A stretch of DNA of 5,091 bases. Origin: Minisyncoccota bacterium (GTDB lineage: Bacteria > Patescibacteriota > Minisyncoccia > Phycocordibacterales > Phycocordibacteraceae). Positions 1 to 4,719 of this stretch are shown piece by piece (position 1 is the stretch's first letter; every line of letters starts with the position of its first letter). Where the stretch lies: contig JAQUAU010000056.1 of NCBI GenBank assembly GCA_028687085.1, positions 1 to 5,091 on the forward strand, given 5' to 3'. The translations under genes and the position numbers were made by a program. Below the pieces are notes generated by a model. That model was not told where the DNA came from. It searched no databases and saw nothing but the letters and a program-made list of their open reading frames with translations.

Positions 1-258
1 GAGGATATTCGGGACATGGGTTTTCAGGCCAATGACTGGGTGGACATCACCTCGCACTGGACAGACGGTGAACGTGTGGCTCGAGACTTCCTGCTGGTTG
101 CGTTCGATATTCCCAAAGGGATGCTCGCGGGTTATTACCCGGAATTGAACGTATTGGTGCCCTTGTCCAGCTACGCTGATCGCGCCCGCACGCCGACGTC
201 CAAATCGATCCCGGTGACCCTGGCGCGGACAAAGGGAGGCGAACACCATGTCGCCTGA
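1..258 (+). CDS. FdhF/YdeP-family molybdopterin oxidoreductase, C-terminal end (partial)
   Basis: This is the 3' end of a gene that begins before the window; the frame is open from base 1 and ends at TGA 256-258, giving 85 residues. The text, with GFQANDWVDI, a central FDIPKGMLAGYYPELN and a closing VPLSSYADRARTPTSKSIPV, matches the molybdopterin-dinucleotide-binding C-terminal domain of FdhF/YdeP-type oxidoreductases as I know them, in which a Tyr/Phe-Pro-Glu stretch and a Thr-Pro-x-Ser-Lys end are typical. Family members are cytoplasmic molybdenum or tungsten enzymes related to formate dehydrogenase H. The fdhD gene downstream in the same unit supports a formate-dehydrogenase-like role. The catalytic residue and any iron-sulfur ligands lie outside the window, so substrate cannot be judged. 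The ATG at 16 is internal, not a real start. Confidence 0.85.
   Translation, partial: EDIRDMGFQANDWVDITSHWTDGERVARDFLLVAFDIPKGMLAGYYPELNVLVPLSSYADRARTPTSKSIPVTLARTKGGEHHVA
231..239 (+). promoter_or_regulatory. Shine-Dalgarno of the winged-helix gene
   Basis: AAAGGGAGG lies eight bases before the ATG at 248, inside the last codons of the oxidoreductase gene. It fixes the start of the next gene and shows that the two genes are translated in overlap. Confidence 0.75.
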
Positions 259-547
259 CCGTAAGGCGGAGAACGACCGGAATACACCCGATGCCGCTCC
301 GGAGGACTTGATCATTGCCCTACTCCGGATGCTTTGCACGGAAGGGCCAGTGTCGGTGGCCAGAGCCTGCAAGTCTCTCGGCCTTCCCCGCAGCCAGATG
401 GAGCGCCTGCTTCTGCTCTTGGGAAGCTCGGAACAATGGGGCGGGCTTCATTATGTTCGCCCGGAAGAACAACGGGGCAGAACCGTCATCACGCTGACAT
501 CGGAAGGGAGGGCCCTATGCGCACAGATGCAGGCGGCAACGGAATAG
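248..547 (+). CDS. small winged-helix DNA-binding protein in formate dehydrogenase operon
   Basis: A 99-residue protein with no close named family that I recognise. Residues about 20-35 (LIIALLRML) form a first helix. Residues about 36-60 (GPVSVARACKSLGLPRSQMERLLLLL) look like a helix-turn-helix. Residues about 65-90 carry a hydrophobic strand, a charged turn (PEEQRG) and RTVITLTSEGRAL, which resembles the wing and following helix of MarR/PadR-type regulators. There is no signal peptide or membrane segment. It overlaps the upstream oxidoreductase by 11 bases and the downstream fdhD by 31 bases, so it is part of the same transcript. Inference: a regulator, or an accessory factor with a wHTH fold, for the molybdoenzyme. 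The short length leaves room for little beyond the DNA-binding domain plus a polar N-terminal tail of about 18 residues. Confidence 0.8.
   Translation: MSPDRKAENDRNTPDAAPEDLIIALLRMLCTEGPVSVARACKSLGLPRSQMERLLLLLGSSEQWGGLHYVRPEEQRGRTVITLTSEGRALCAQMQAATE
503..512 (+). promoter_or_regulatory. Shine-Dalgarno deciding the fdhD start
   Basis: GAAGGGAGGG sits four bases before ATG 517, inside the end of the winged-helix gene. It favours ATG 517 over in-frame ATGs further up (334) or down (568), and gives a protein of usual FdhD length. Confidence 0.7.
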
Positions 548-1368
548 TTTGGTCTCCGGCCAGGCGCATGGACGGCGCGCACGGTTCAGTGAAATGCGAA
601 GAAGCCATCCTGGAGGAAATGGCGGTTTCGTTGATCCTCAATGGCAAGCCCTATGCGGTGATGATGATCACCCCCGATGATCTGGAGGATTTCTTTATGG
701 GGTTCCTTTACGGTGAGGGGGTGATCCGGTCGGTCGCCGATATCATCACCTGGGAGTCTGTCTGTATTCCGGAAGGGTTGACCCTCTACCTGCAGGTTTC
801 GGCGGAGGCCGAAGCCAGAGCCGCCCGGAAAAGGCGTCTGGTGATCGGCGGCAGCGCCTGCGGTCTCTGCGGCACCCCGAACTTCGAGGACCTCGTCCCC
901 TTCGCACCCATAGACCACGATGTCTGTGTGGAACCCGCACTGGTGCATGATCTGCTTCATGAGATGCGCGCTCATCAGCGATTGAACCGGCATACCGGCA
1001 CCGCTCACGCCGCCGTCCTGGCCGCCACCAACGGCATGACCCTGGTGCGGGAAGACATCGGCCGCCACAACGCCGTTGACAAGACCATCGGCGCGGCGCT
1101 CCGGCAGGGATGGCCGCCTTCCGGAAATATCCTGCTGGGCGTGTCTTCGCGGCTGACTTTTGAGATTGCCCTCAAGGCCTTGAGCTTTCAGGTTCCCATC
1201 GTAGCGGCGATCTCCGGAGTCAGCAGTCTGGCGATCCAGATTGCACAGACCCACAATCTTACCCTTGTCGGTTACGCGCGGGATCAGCGCCTGACCATCT
1301 ACGCCCACGGCGAACGCTTTCGCGGGAATGCTGCAACGATCCACGACCTGCTCCGTGAAAACGGATAG
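517..1368 (+). CDS. fdhD: FdhD, sulfur carrier for formate dehydrogenase activation
   Basis: A 283-residue protein, close to the roughly 280 residues usual for FdhD. In the family, FdhD takes sulfur from a cysteine desulfurase (IscS in E. coli) and passes it to the molybdenum cofactor of formate dehydrogenase, which is inactive without it. Visible hallmarks: the MMITPDDLEDFFMGFL stretch (about 49-64), the double-cysteine motif CGLCG (Cys115 and Cys118) that carries the persulfide in the family, TGTAHAA (160-166), VREDIGRHNAVDK (177-189), SSRLTFEIALKAL, and the C-terminal GVSSLAIQIAQ. All are intact, so the protein is probably functional. Frame is open upstream to 334, but that extension is out-of-frame translation of the winged-helix gene and lacks family similarity. 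It is the last gene of the + strand unit, and the molybdoenzyme two genes upstream is its likely client. Confidence 0.95.
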   Translation: MRTDAGGNGIVWSPARRMDGAHGSVKCEEAILEEMAVSLILNGKPYAVMMITPDDLEDFFMGFLYGEGVIRSVADIITWESVCIPEGLTLYLQVSAEAEARAARKRRLVIGGSACGLCGTPNFEDLVPFAPIDHDVCVEPALVHDLLHEMRAHQRLNRHTGTAHAAVLAATNGMTLVREDIGRHNAVDKTIGAALRQGWPPSGNILLGVSSRLTFEIALKALSFQVPIVAAISGVSSLAIQIAQTHNLTLVGYARDQRLTIYAHGERFRGNAATIHDLLRENG

Positions 1369-1376
1369 TGCCTGAA

Positions 1377-1563
1377 TTACCCCCCCCAAATCTCCCGCCA
1401 TTTCCCGCAACTGCGCCAAGGCCCCTTCCAGATCCTCCATGATCTCCTGCAGGATCAGTTCGGGGGCAGGCAGATTATCGGCGTCCTCCAGGGATTCGTC
1501 CCTGAGCCAGAAAATGTCCAGGCTCGCCTTGTCGCGGCTGACCAGATCTTCGTAGTCGATCGT
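1377..1563 (-). pseudogene. HsdM-like C-terminal remnant (type I restriction-modification)
   Basis: Reading the minus strand from 1563, the protein runs TIDYEDLVSRDKASLDIFWL, then RDESLEDADNLPAPELILQE, then IMEDLEGALAQLREMAGDLGG. From memory this resembles the C-terminal tail of type I N6-adenine methyltransferase subunits (HsdM), where an RDK-x-LDIFWL-[KR]-D-[DE]-SLED block precedes a final helix. No methyltransferase domain (no NPPY motif) is present, so only the tail remains. The natural stop would be TAA at 1377-1379, but a run of eight G on this strand puts that stop out of frame; with seven G it would end right after DLGG. It converges on fdhD with only an eight-base gap. Not expected to be functional. 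Assignment to HsdM rather than another subunit is moderately sure. Confidence 0.6.
1380..1387. repeat. homopolymer tract of eight C (+ strand)
   Basis: Eight C in a row between the fdhD stop and the HsdM-like tail. On the minus strand its length decides whether the TAA at 1377-1379 is in frame. Such tracts are prone to replication slippage and to sequencing errors. Confidence 0.9.
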
Positions 1564-1695
1564 GGGCCGCCAGATAAAAGCCCCCAGTGCCGCAGGACGT
1601 TGCAGCTGCCGCTCAGTACTATCGAAGCCGTTCTGCCTGATCCAGTTCCTGGCGCTGCTTGATCTTGGGCAACAACGCACGGGGAAAGACGATAC
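1564..1695 (-). other. degenerate coding stretch between two restriction-gene tails
   Basis: This joins the HsdR-like fragment (upstream on the minus strand) to the HsdM-like tail. In the frame shared by both fragments it is open but unconvincing (SSFPVRCCPRSSSARNW). In another minus-strand frame a more protein-like run appears, GGCIVFPRALLPKIKQRQEL followed by DQAERLR, ending at TAG 1619-1621. This suggests decayed coding sequence with frameshifts. I do not recognise the original gene. Confidence 0.35.
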
Positions 1696-1758
1696 ACCCT
1701 CCTGGGCGAAGGGCGCGTATTCGAAATCGTCCAGTTCGATGCCGAAGTCGCGGTTCAC
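1696..1758 (-). pseudogene. HsdR-like C-terminal fragment, copy A
   Basis: Minus-strand reading gives VNRDFGIELDDFEYAPFAQE (GTG 1756-1758 as first codon), which shares the block FEYAPFAQE with the longer fragment at 2447-2650. From memory this block belongs near the C-terminus of some type I restriction subunits (HsdR), where it is followed by GLG-x-x-x-x-[IL]FG and a closing helix. That following part is missing here. Instead the frame passes into unrelated text and then an HsdM-like tail. The upstream edge coincides with the end of the toxin gene; GTG and the toxin TGA overlap. It is a truncated remnant. Confidence 0.55.
1699..1748. repeat. direct repeat, copy 1 (partner at 2531-2580)
   Basis: Fifty positions compared by eye with 2531-2580 show five mismatches and no gap, in the same orientation. 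Both copies encode the FEYAPFAQE block on the minus strand. The two copies bracket the toxin-antitoxin operon, 832 bases apart. Confidence 0.8.
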
Positions 1759-2033
1759 CCATACACCTCGTCATGGCTGCCGACGTCGAGGAGCAGGATT
1801 TCGTGCTCGGTGATTTGCAGGGTGAGGGTGATGCGGTAGCTGTAGGTCAGGCTGATGGCTTGCATGCCCTGGAGTTTGCCGATCAGGGGGTGCAGGCGCA
1901 GGCTGGGTTCGAAGGGGTCGGCGGCGAGTTGCGCCATGGTTTCTATCAAGCGCGGCCGGAGGTCGGGGTGCCTGGTCAGGAACTTGCGGACACGGCGGTC
2001 GAAAAAAGCCGTAGTGGCCAGGGTCCAGTTCAT
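1755..2033 (-). CDS. RelE/ParE-family toxin of type II toxin-antitoxin pair
   Basis: A 92-residue basic protein of usual length for RelE/ParE/StbE-like toxins. In the family these fold as a compact RNase that cuts mRNA on the ribosome (RelE branch) or poisons gyrase (ParE branch); the branch cannot be settled by eye. Visible features are an N-terminal helix with FDRRVRKFLTRHPDLRPRL, the DPFEPSLRLHPLIGKLQG block, the core strand SYRITLTLQI, and the C-terminal ILLLDVGSHDEVYG, whose GSHDEVY ending is typical of RelE/StbE-like toxins. The ATG overlaps the antitoxin stop by four bases (ATGA), with no obvious Shine-Dalgarno of its own, so translation is probably coupled to the antitoxin. The frame is intact, with no sign of inactivation. 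Its end abuts a restriction-gene remnant. Confidence 0.88.
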   Translation of the reverse strand: MNWTLATTAFFDRRVRKFLTRHPDLRPRLIETMAQLAADPFEPSLRLHPLIGKLQGMQAISLTYSYRITLTLQITEHEILLLDVGSHDEVYG

Positions 2034-2302
2034 GCCACCGAGTCGCTGTCCAGGTGTCGCATCAGGGCCTCGACGCTGTCGTGGCGGGTGACGCGCCCGG
2101 CCTTGGCATCTTCCAGCGAGGCCTTGATGCGGGCCAGGGCCGCTTCTTCCTGGGCTTCGAGCAGTTCGCGGTAGCGATCTTCGGTCAGCACGACATATTG
2201 GGGGCGGTTGTTCTTGATGATGTGCACCGGGCCTAGGGCCAGGGCTTCATCCACGGCGGCGATGCCGCGACGCTTGATTTCCTGGGCGGGGACGATGTTC
2301 AT
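2030..2302 (-). CDS. Phd/YefM-like antitoxin
   Basis: A 90-residue protein beginning MNIVPAQEIKRRGIAAVDEA, followed by GPVHIIKNNRPQYVVLTEDR and YRELLEAQEEA. This is the prevent-host-death/YefM-type pattern: an N-terminal DNA-binding and dimerising domain (about 1-55) and a flexible, charged C-terminal tail (about 56-90, with ASLEDAKAGRVTRHDSVEAL) that wraps the toxin in characterised pairs. It is the first gene of the pair and overlaps the toxin by four bases. TAGGAG about six bases before the ATG is a good ribosome site, stronger than any in front of the toxin, as expected if antitoxin must be in excess. The palindromic site just upstream is a likely target for self-repression. A RelB-like label is possible; the toxin-antitoxin role is well supported by the partner. 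Confidence 0.87.
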   Translation of the reverse strand: MNIVPAQEIKRRGIAAVDEALALGPVHIIKNNRPQYVVLTEDRYRELLEAQEEAALARIKASLEDAKAGRVTRHDSVEALMRHLDSDSVA

Positions 2303-2313
2303 GCTCGGCTCCT

Positions 2314-2330
2314 ATACTTGATACAGTATC
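2314..2330. promoter_or_regulatory. palindromic candidate operator of the toxin-antitoxin operon
   Basis: Two nested dyads lie 12-28 bases before the antitoxin ATG. ATACT and AGTAT (2314-2318, 2325-2329) are separated by six bases, and GATACAGTATC (2320-2330) is a perfect 11-base palindrome. Position and symmetry fit an autoregulatory operator for an antitoxin/toxin complex. The AT-rich text could also hold the -10 element of the minus-strand promoter, but I cannot assign -35 and -10 boxes with confidence. Confidence 0.5.
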
Positions 2331-2337
2331 GATTAAA

Positions 2338-2353
2338 GCACCATGTCAGGTGC
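2338..2353. repeat. short perfect inverted repeat
   Basis: GCACC and GGTGC flank a six-base loop (ATGTCA). It lies just upstream of the antitoxin promoter region. A minor dyad of unknown role. Confidence 0.4.
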
Positions 2354-2391
2354 ATGGCAATCAGACAAACGCGTTGCATGCGCTCAAGGGG

Positions 2392-2426
2392 GTTTTCTGG
2401 CCGAAAACAGGCAAAGCACGCTTTGC
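2392..2426. repeat. two adjacent perfect hairpins
   Basis: GTTTTC-TGGCC-GAAAAC (2392-2408) is followed two bases later by GCAAAGC-AC-GCTTTGC (2411-2426). Both stems are perfect. They lie in the 144-base non-coding gap between the antitoxin start and the end of the HsdR-like remnant, a gap in which I see no gene. Neither has a clear T-run, so a terminator role for the remnant gene is only possible. They could also be marks of a past mobile element. Confidence 0.45.
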
Positions 2427-2446
2427 ATATCCGAGCATGCCCACCG

Positions 2447-2650
2447 TTACGCCGCCAGGCTTTCGTTCCGTTGTTCGATGAGGGTGTTCCGCTCATCGCC
2501 GAAAATCTGATGCACCCTGCCCAAGCCACTCTCCTGGGCGAAGGGTGCGTATTCGAAGTCGTCGCGTTCGATGCCGAGGTTGGCGGCGATATGGTCGCGC
2601 ACCGCAACTCCGCGGGTGGAGCGGATATCGACCTCATCCGCATCTCTTCC
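2447..2650 (-). pseudogene. HsdR-like C-terminal fragment, copy B
   Basis: Minus-strand reading from 2650 to the TAA at 2447-2449 gives about 67 residues: an arginine-rich start, then RGVAVRDHIAANLGIERDDF, EYAPFAQESGLGRVHQIFGD and a terminal ERNTLIEQRNESLAA. From memory this matches the C-terminal tail of type I restriction subunit HsdR in some proteobacterial systems, where the last residues are commonly ELNEVLAA. An in-frame TAG at 2651-2653 cuts it off upstream, and no ATPase or nuclease domain is present in the window, so it is a remnant. It keeps the natural C-terminus that copy A has lost. There is no start codon with a ribosome site. Confidence 0.6.
2531..2580. repeat. direct repeat, copy 2 (partner at 1699-1748)
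   Basis: Same orientation as the first copy, with about 45 of 50 bases identical. It lies inside the HsdR-like fragment B. Confidence 0.8.
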
Positions 2651-2655
2651 CTATC

Positions 2656-2674
2656 GCGCGCTTCGCGGGCGCGC
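2656..2674. repeat. GC-only hairpin
   Basis: GCGCGC-TTCGCGG-GCGCGC, a perfect six-base stem with a seven-base loop, at the broken upstream edge of the HsdR-like fragment and about 55 bases before rssA. No T-run follows it. Role unknown. Confidence 0.4.
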
Positions 2675-2678
2675 TACA

Positions 2679-2691
2679 GTCCAGTCTGGAC
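2679..2691. promoter_or_regulatory. palindrome upstream of the patatin gene
   Basis: GTCCAG-T-CTGGAC is a perfect 13-base palindrome 38 bases before the rssA ATG. It could be an operator for a dimeric regulator of rssA. No promoter boxes can be assigned safely nearby, so this rests on symmetry and position only. Confidence 0.35.
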
Positions 2692-2712
2692 GTTGTGGCA
2701 TCAAAAACGCAT

Positions 2713-2721
2713 GGGAGGTGA
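2713..2721 (+). promoter_or_regulatory. Shine-Dalgarno deciding the rssA start
   Basis: GGGAGGTGA lies eight bases before ATG 2730. It overlaps an in-frame GTG at 2718, which therefore cannot be the preferred start. The open frame extends much further upstream (to 2571) but lacks family similarity there. Confidence 0.75.
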
Positions 2722-2729
2722 AGATCAGC

Positions 2730-3629
2730 ATGACTATTGGCCTGGCTCTTGGCAGTGGCGCGGCCCGCGGGTGGGCGCATATAGGGGTAATAAGCGCGCT
2801 GAATGATCAAGGAATCGTACCGGATATCGTTTGTGGCACGTCCATAGGAGCGCTGGTCGGCGCATCCTATGTTTCCAACAATCTTGAGAAGCTGGAGAAA
2901 TGGGTTTGTTCACTGACAAGGCTTGAAACGGCCAAATTTTTTGCCATCAACATGTCGTTGAATGGTTTTGTCAATAAAGAGCGGCTACATTATTTTCTCA
3001 ATAAATATGTGGCAGATGATGACTCAAAAATTGAGCGCATAGTTAACAAAAAATATGCATCGGTAGCAACCGACTTGCAAACCGGCAGCGAGATCTGGTT
3101 GACGGACGGTTCCATTCTGGATGCCGTCTTTTCGTCCATATCCATGCCCGGCCTCTTTCCGGCGGTCAAGAACAATGGCAGGTGGCTCATAGATGGCGGA
3201 TTGGTGAATCCCGTCCCTGTTTCGGTGTGCCGGGCTCTTGGCGCCGATGTGGTTATTGCCGTAACGTTGAACGATGATATCGTTGGAAAACATCTTCAAA
3301 ATAACAAAGTCCTAAAAACACAGGATACCGGCGTTACCGGAAAAATATCAGACCTGGTCACGGCATATACAGCCTCGATATTTCCGGCGACAGGCGATGA
3401 GGAGCAACCACCCAGCCTCTTTGAGGCCATCGCCGGCTCGGTGAATATCATGCAGGACAGGATCACCAGAAGTCGCATGGCCGGAGATCCTCCGGATATC
3501 CTGCTATCTCCAAGGCTGTCCCACATTGGCTTACTGGAGTTTTATCGCGCCGGTGAAGCCATCACGGAGGGGAAAAAATGCGTACAGAGCATGTTACCGG
3601 AAATACAGCGTGTGTTGGGTATATCCTGA
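2730..3629 (+). CDS. rssA: RssA-like patatin-family phospholipase
   Basis: A 299-residue protein, almost the same length as E. coli RssA (301) and similar to it from the first residues. Patatin-like enzymes are serine acyl hydrolases with a Ser-Asp dyad, acting on phospholipids or lysophospholipids. Everything needed is visible: the oxyanion-hole motif GSGAARG (8-14), the nucleophile motif GTSIG with Ser38, and the catalytic Asp155 in DGG (155-157), followed by NPVPVS. ATDLQTG (113-119) and SISMPGLFPAV (136-146) are also typical. No signal peptide or membrane segment is seen, so it is probably cytoplasmic. The last 130 residues are less conserved. The cellular role of RssA-type proteins is poorly defined. 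Base composition is odd: codons such as AAA, AAT, TTT and TAT are frequent (for example 2930-3060), unlike the GC-rich neighbours. It follows a scarred accessory region, which suggests separate acquisition. It converges on mnmA. Confidence 0.9.
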   Translation: MTIGLALGSGAARGWAHIGVISALNDQGIVPDIVCGTSIGALVGASYVSNNLEKLEKWVCSLTRLETAKFFAINMSLNGFVNKERLHYFLNKYVADDDSKIERIVNKKYASVATDLQTGSEIWLTDGSILDAVFSSISMPGLFPAVKNNGRWLIDGGLVNPVPVSVCRALGADVVIAVTLNDDIVGKHLQNNKVLKTQDTGVTGKISDLVTAYTASIFPATGDEEQPPSLFEAIAGSVNIMQDRITRSRMAGDPPDILLSPRLSHIGLLEFYRAGEAITEGKKCVQSMLPEIQRVLGIS

Positions 3630-3647
3630 CCCAGGCGCGCCCGCGGA

Positions 3648-4706
3648 CTATTCCGTGCCCTGAATCCACCCTCCGCCCAGCAGGCGCTCACCCTGATAGC
3701 AGACGGCGGCCTGACCGGGGGTAACGGCGCGTTGCGGCTCGGGAAAGCGGAGTTCGGCCCGGGCATCGGAGAGCAGGTGCAGCATGGCCGACTCGGCGCG
3801 GGAGCGGTAACGCAGTTTTACGGTCACGGCGCGGGTTTCGCCGGGGGACAAATCCGTCAGCCAGTTGCACTCGGCCAGGCTGACCACACCGCGGTAGAGC
3901 TCATCCTCACCGCCGACGATTACCCGGTTCCGGGTTGAGTCCAGCGCAAGGACATAGCGCGGCTGGTCACTGCCGCCGCCCAGTCCTTTGCGCTGCCCTA
4001 CGGTGAAGTGGAGCGTACCCGGATGATGGCCCAGCACCTGCCCGCTGCTGTCGACCATCTCTCCCTCCTGCGCCATGTCCAGCCCGGCGTAATCCTCCAG
4101 AAAGCGGCGGTAGTCGCCGTCCGGGACAAAGCAGATATCCTGTGAGTCCTGCTTGGCGGCCACGGGCAGGCCGTGCTTACGGGCCATGGCGCGCACCTCG
4201 TCCTTGTTCATGCCACCCACGGGAAAGCGCAGGTGGGGCAATACCCTCGCAGCAATGGCGAAAAGAAAATAGGATTGATCTTTGGCATCGTCACGGCCAC
4301 GCAGCAGAGCAGTACCCGAGGAGGTTTCCGCCAGCCGCGCATAATGGCCCGTCGCCAGCATCGTGGCGCCCAACTTTTCGCCTTCCGCCAGCAGGGCATC
4401 GAACTTGAGGAACTGATTGCAGCGCGCACAGGGATTGGGTGTGCGCCCCGCCTGATATTCGGCGACAAACACGTCGACCACCTGACGCCGGAACGCCTCG
4501 CGGTAATCCAGCACCATGTAAGGAATCCCCAGACGGGCGCAGATCTCGGCGGCGTCTTCGATATCTTTTTCATCGCAGCAGCGGCTCCTGGGCCACAGGC
4601 GCATGGTCACGCCGGTGAGTTCGTAGCCCTGCTCCTGCATGAGCAGAGCCGCCACGGCGGAATCCACCCCTCCCGAGAGGGCGATGAGGGCTTTTTTATC
4701 AGCCAT
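3648..4706 (-). CDS. mnmA: tRNA 2-thiouridine(34) synthase MnmA
   Basis: A 352-residue protein, slightly shorter than the usual 360-370. MnmA adenylates and thiolates U34 of Lys, Glu and Gln tRNAs, using sulfur relayed from IscS. Seen here: the ATP pyrophosphatase loop LSGGVDSAV (10-18), MRLW (35-38), CCDEKDIEDA (43-52), the active-site stretch GRTPNPCARCN (87-97), GHYARL (120-125), KDQSYFLF (142-149), KQDSQDICFVPDGDYRRF (185-202, with conserved Cys192) and HFTVGQRKGLG in the C-terminal half. Cys96 aligns with the catalytic Cys102 of E. coli. The position held by Asp99 in E. coli is Cys93 here, giving a CxxC. The start is ATG 4706, 13 bases after iscX stops; the GGAGAAGGA in the iscX end is rather far (about 17 bases), so translation may be coupled. 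It is co-oriented with the iron-sulfur genes upstream. No terminator is evident in the 18-bp gap to rssA. Confidence 0.96.
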   Translation of the reverse strand: MADKKALIALSGGVDSAVAALLMQEQGYELTGVTMRLWPRSRCCDEKDIEDAAEICARLGIPYMVLDYREAFRRQVVDVFVAEYQAGRTPNPCARCNQFLKFDALLAEGEKLGATMLATGHYARLAETSSGTALLRGRDDAKDQSYFLFAIAARVLPHLRFPVGGMNKDEVRAMARKHGLPVAAKQDSQDICFVPDGDYRRFLEDYAGLDMAQEGEMVDSSGQVLGHHPGTLHFTVGQRKGLGGGSDQPRYVLALDSTRNRVIVGGEDELYRGVVSLAECNWLTDLSPGETRAVTVKLRYRSRAESAMLHLLSDARAELRFPEPQRAVTPGQAAVCYQGERLLGGGWIQGTE

Positions 4707-4719
4707 GGTGCGGCCCGAC

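Noticed and set aside
334..516. N-terminal extension of the fdhD frame
   Set aside because: It is out-of-frame text of the winged-helix gene. ATG 517 has a strong Shine-Dalgarno and gives the normal FdhD length.
586..1758. A 390-codon open frame on the minus strand spanning fdhD antisense
   Set aside because: Most of it is the shadow of fdhD, which has all family motifs on the + strand. Only the first 125 or so codons carry recognisable restriction-gene remnants, annotated separately; the extension exists because the stop at 1377-1379 is out of frame.
1659..2174. A 171-codon open frame on the + strand over the toxin-antitoxin genes
   Set aside because: Antisense of the toxin and antitoxin, which have clear family patterns and a four-base coupling overlap.
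2361..2410. Possible integron attC-like site near the toxin-antitoxin pair
   Set aside because: The text AAACGCGTTGCATGCGCTCA faintly recalls attC sequences, and such pairs occur in integrons, but no matching core sites flank the operon at both ends.
1749..2530. Insertion sequence or transposon carrying the toxin-antitoxin pair
   Set aside because: No transposase and no terminal inverted repeats were found at the ends; the flanking similarity is coding remnant in direct orientation, not a short target duplication.
2571..2729. N-terminal extension of the rssA frame
   Set aside because: It overlaps the HsdR-like remnant on the other strand and has no patatin similarity. ATG 2730 has the ribosome site and aligns with the RssA N-terminus.
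3630..3647. Bidirectional terminator between rssA and mnmA
   Set aside because: Only 18 bases of GC-rich text with no convincing stem and T-run; a terminator may exist inside the coding ends but cannot be shown.
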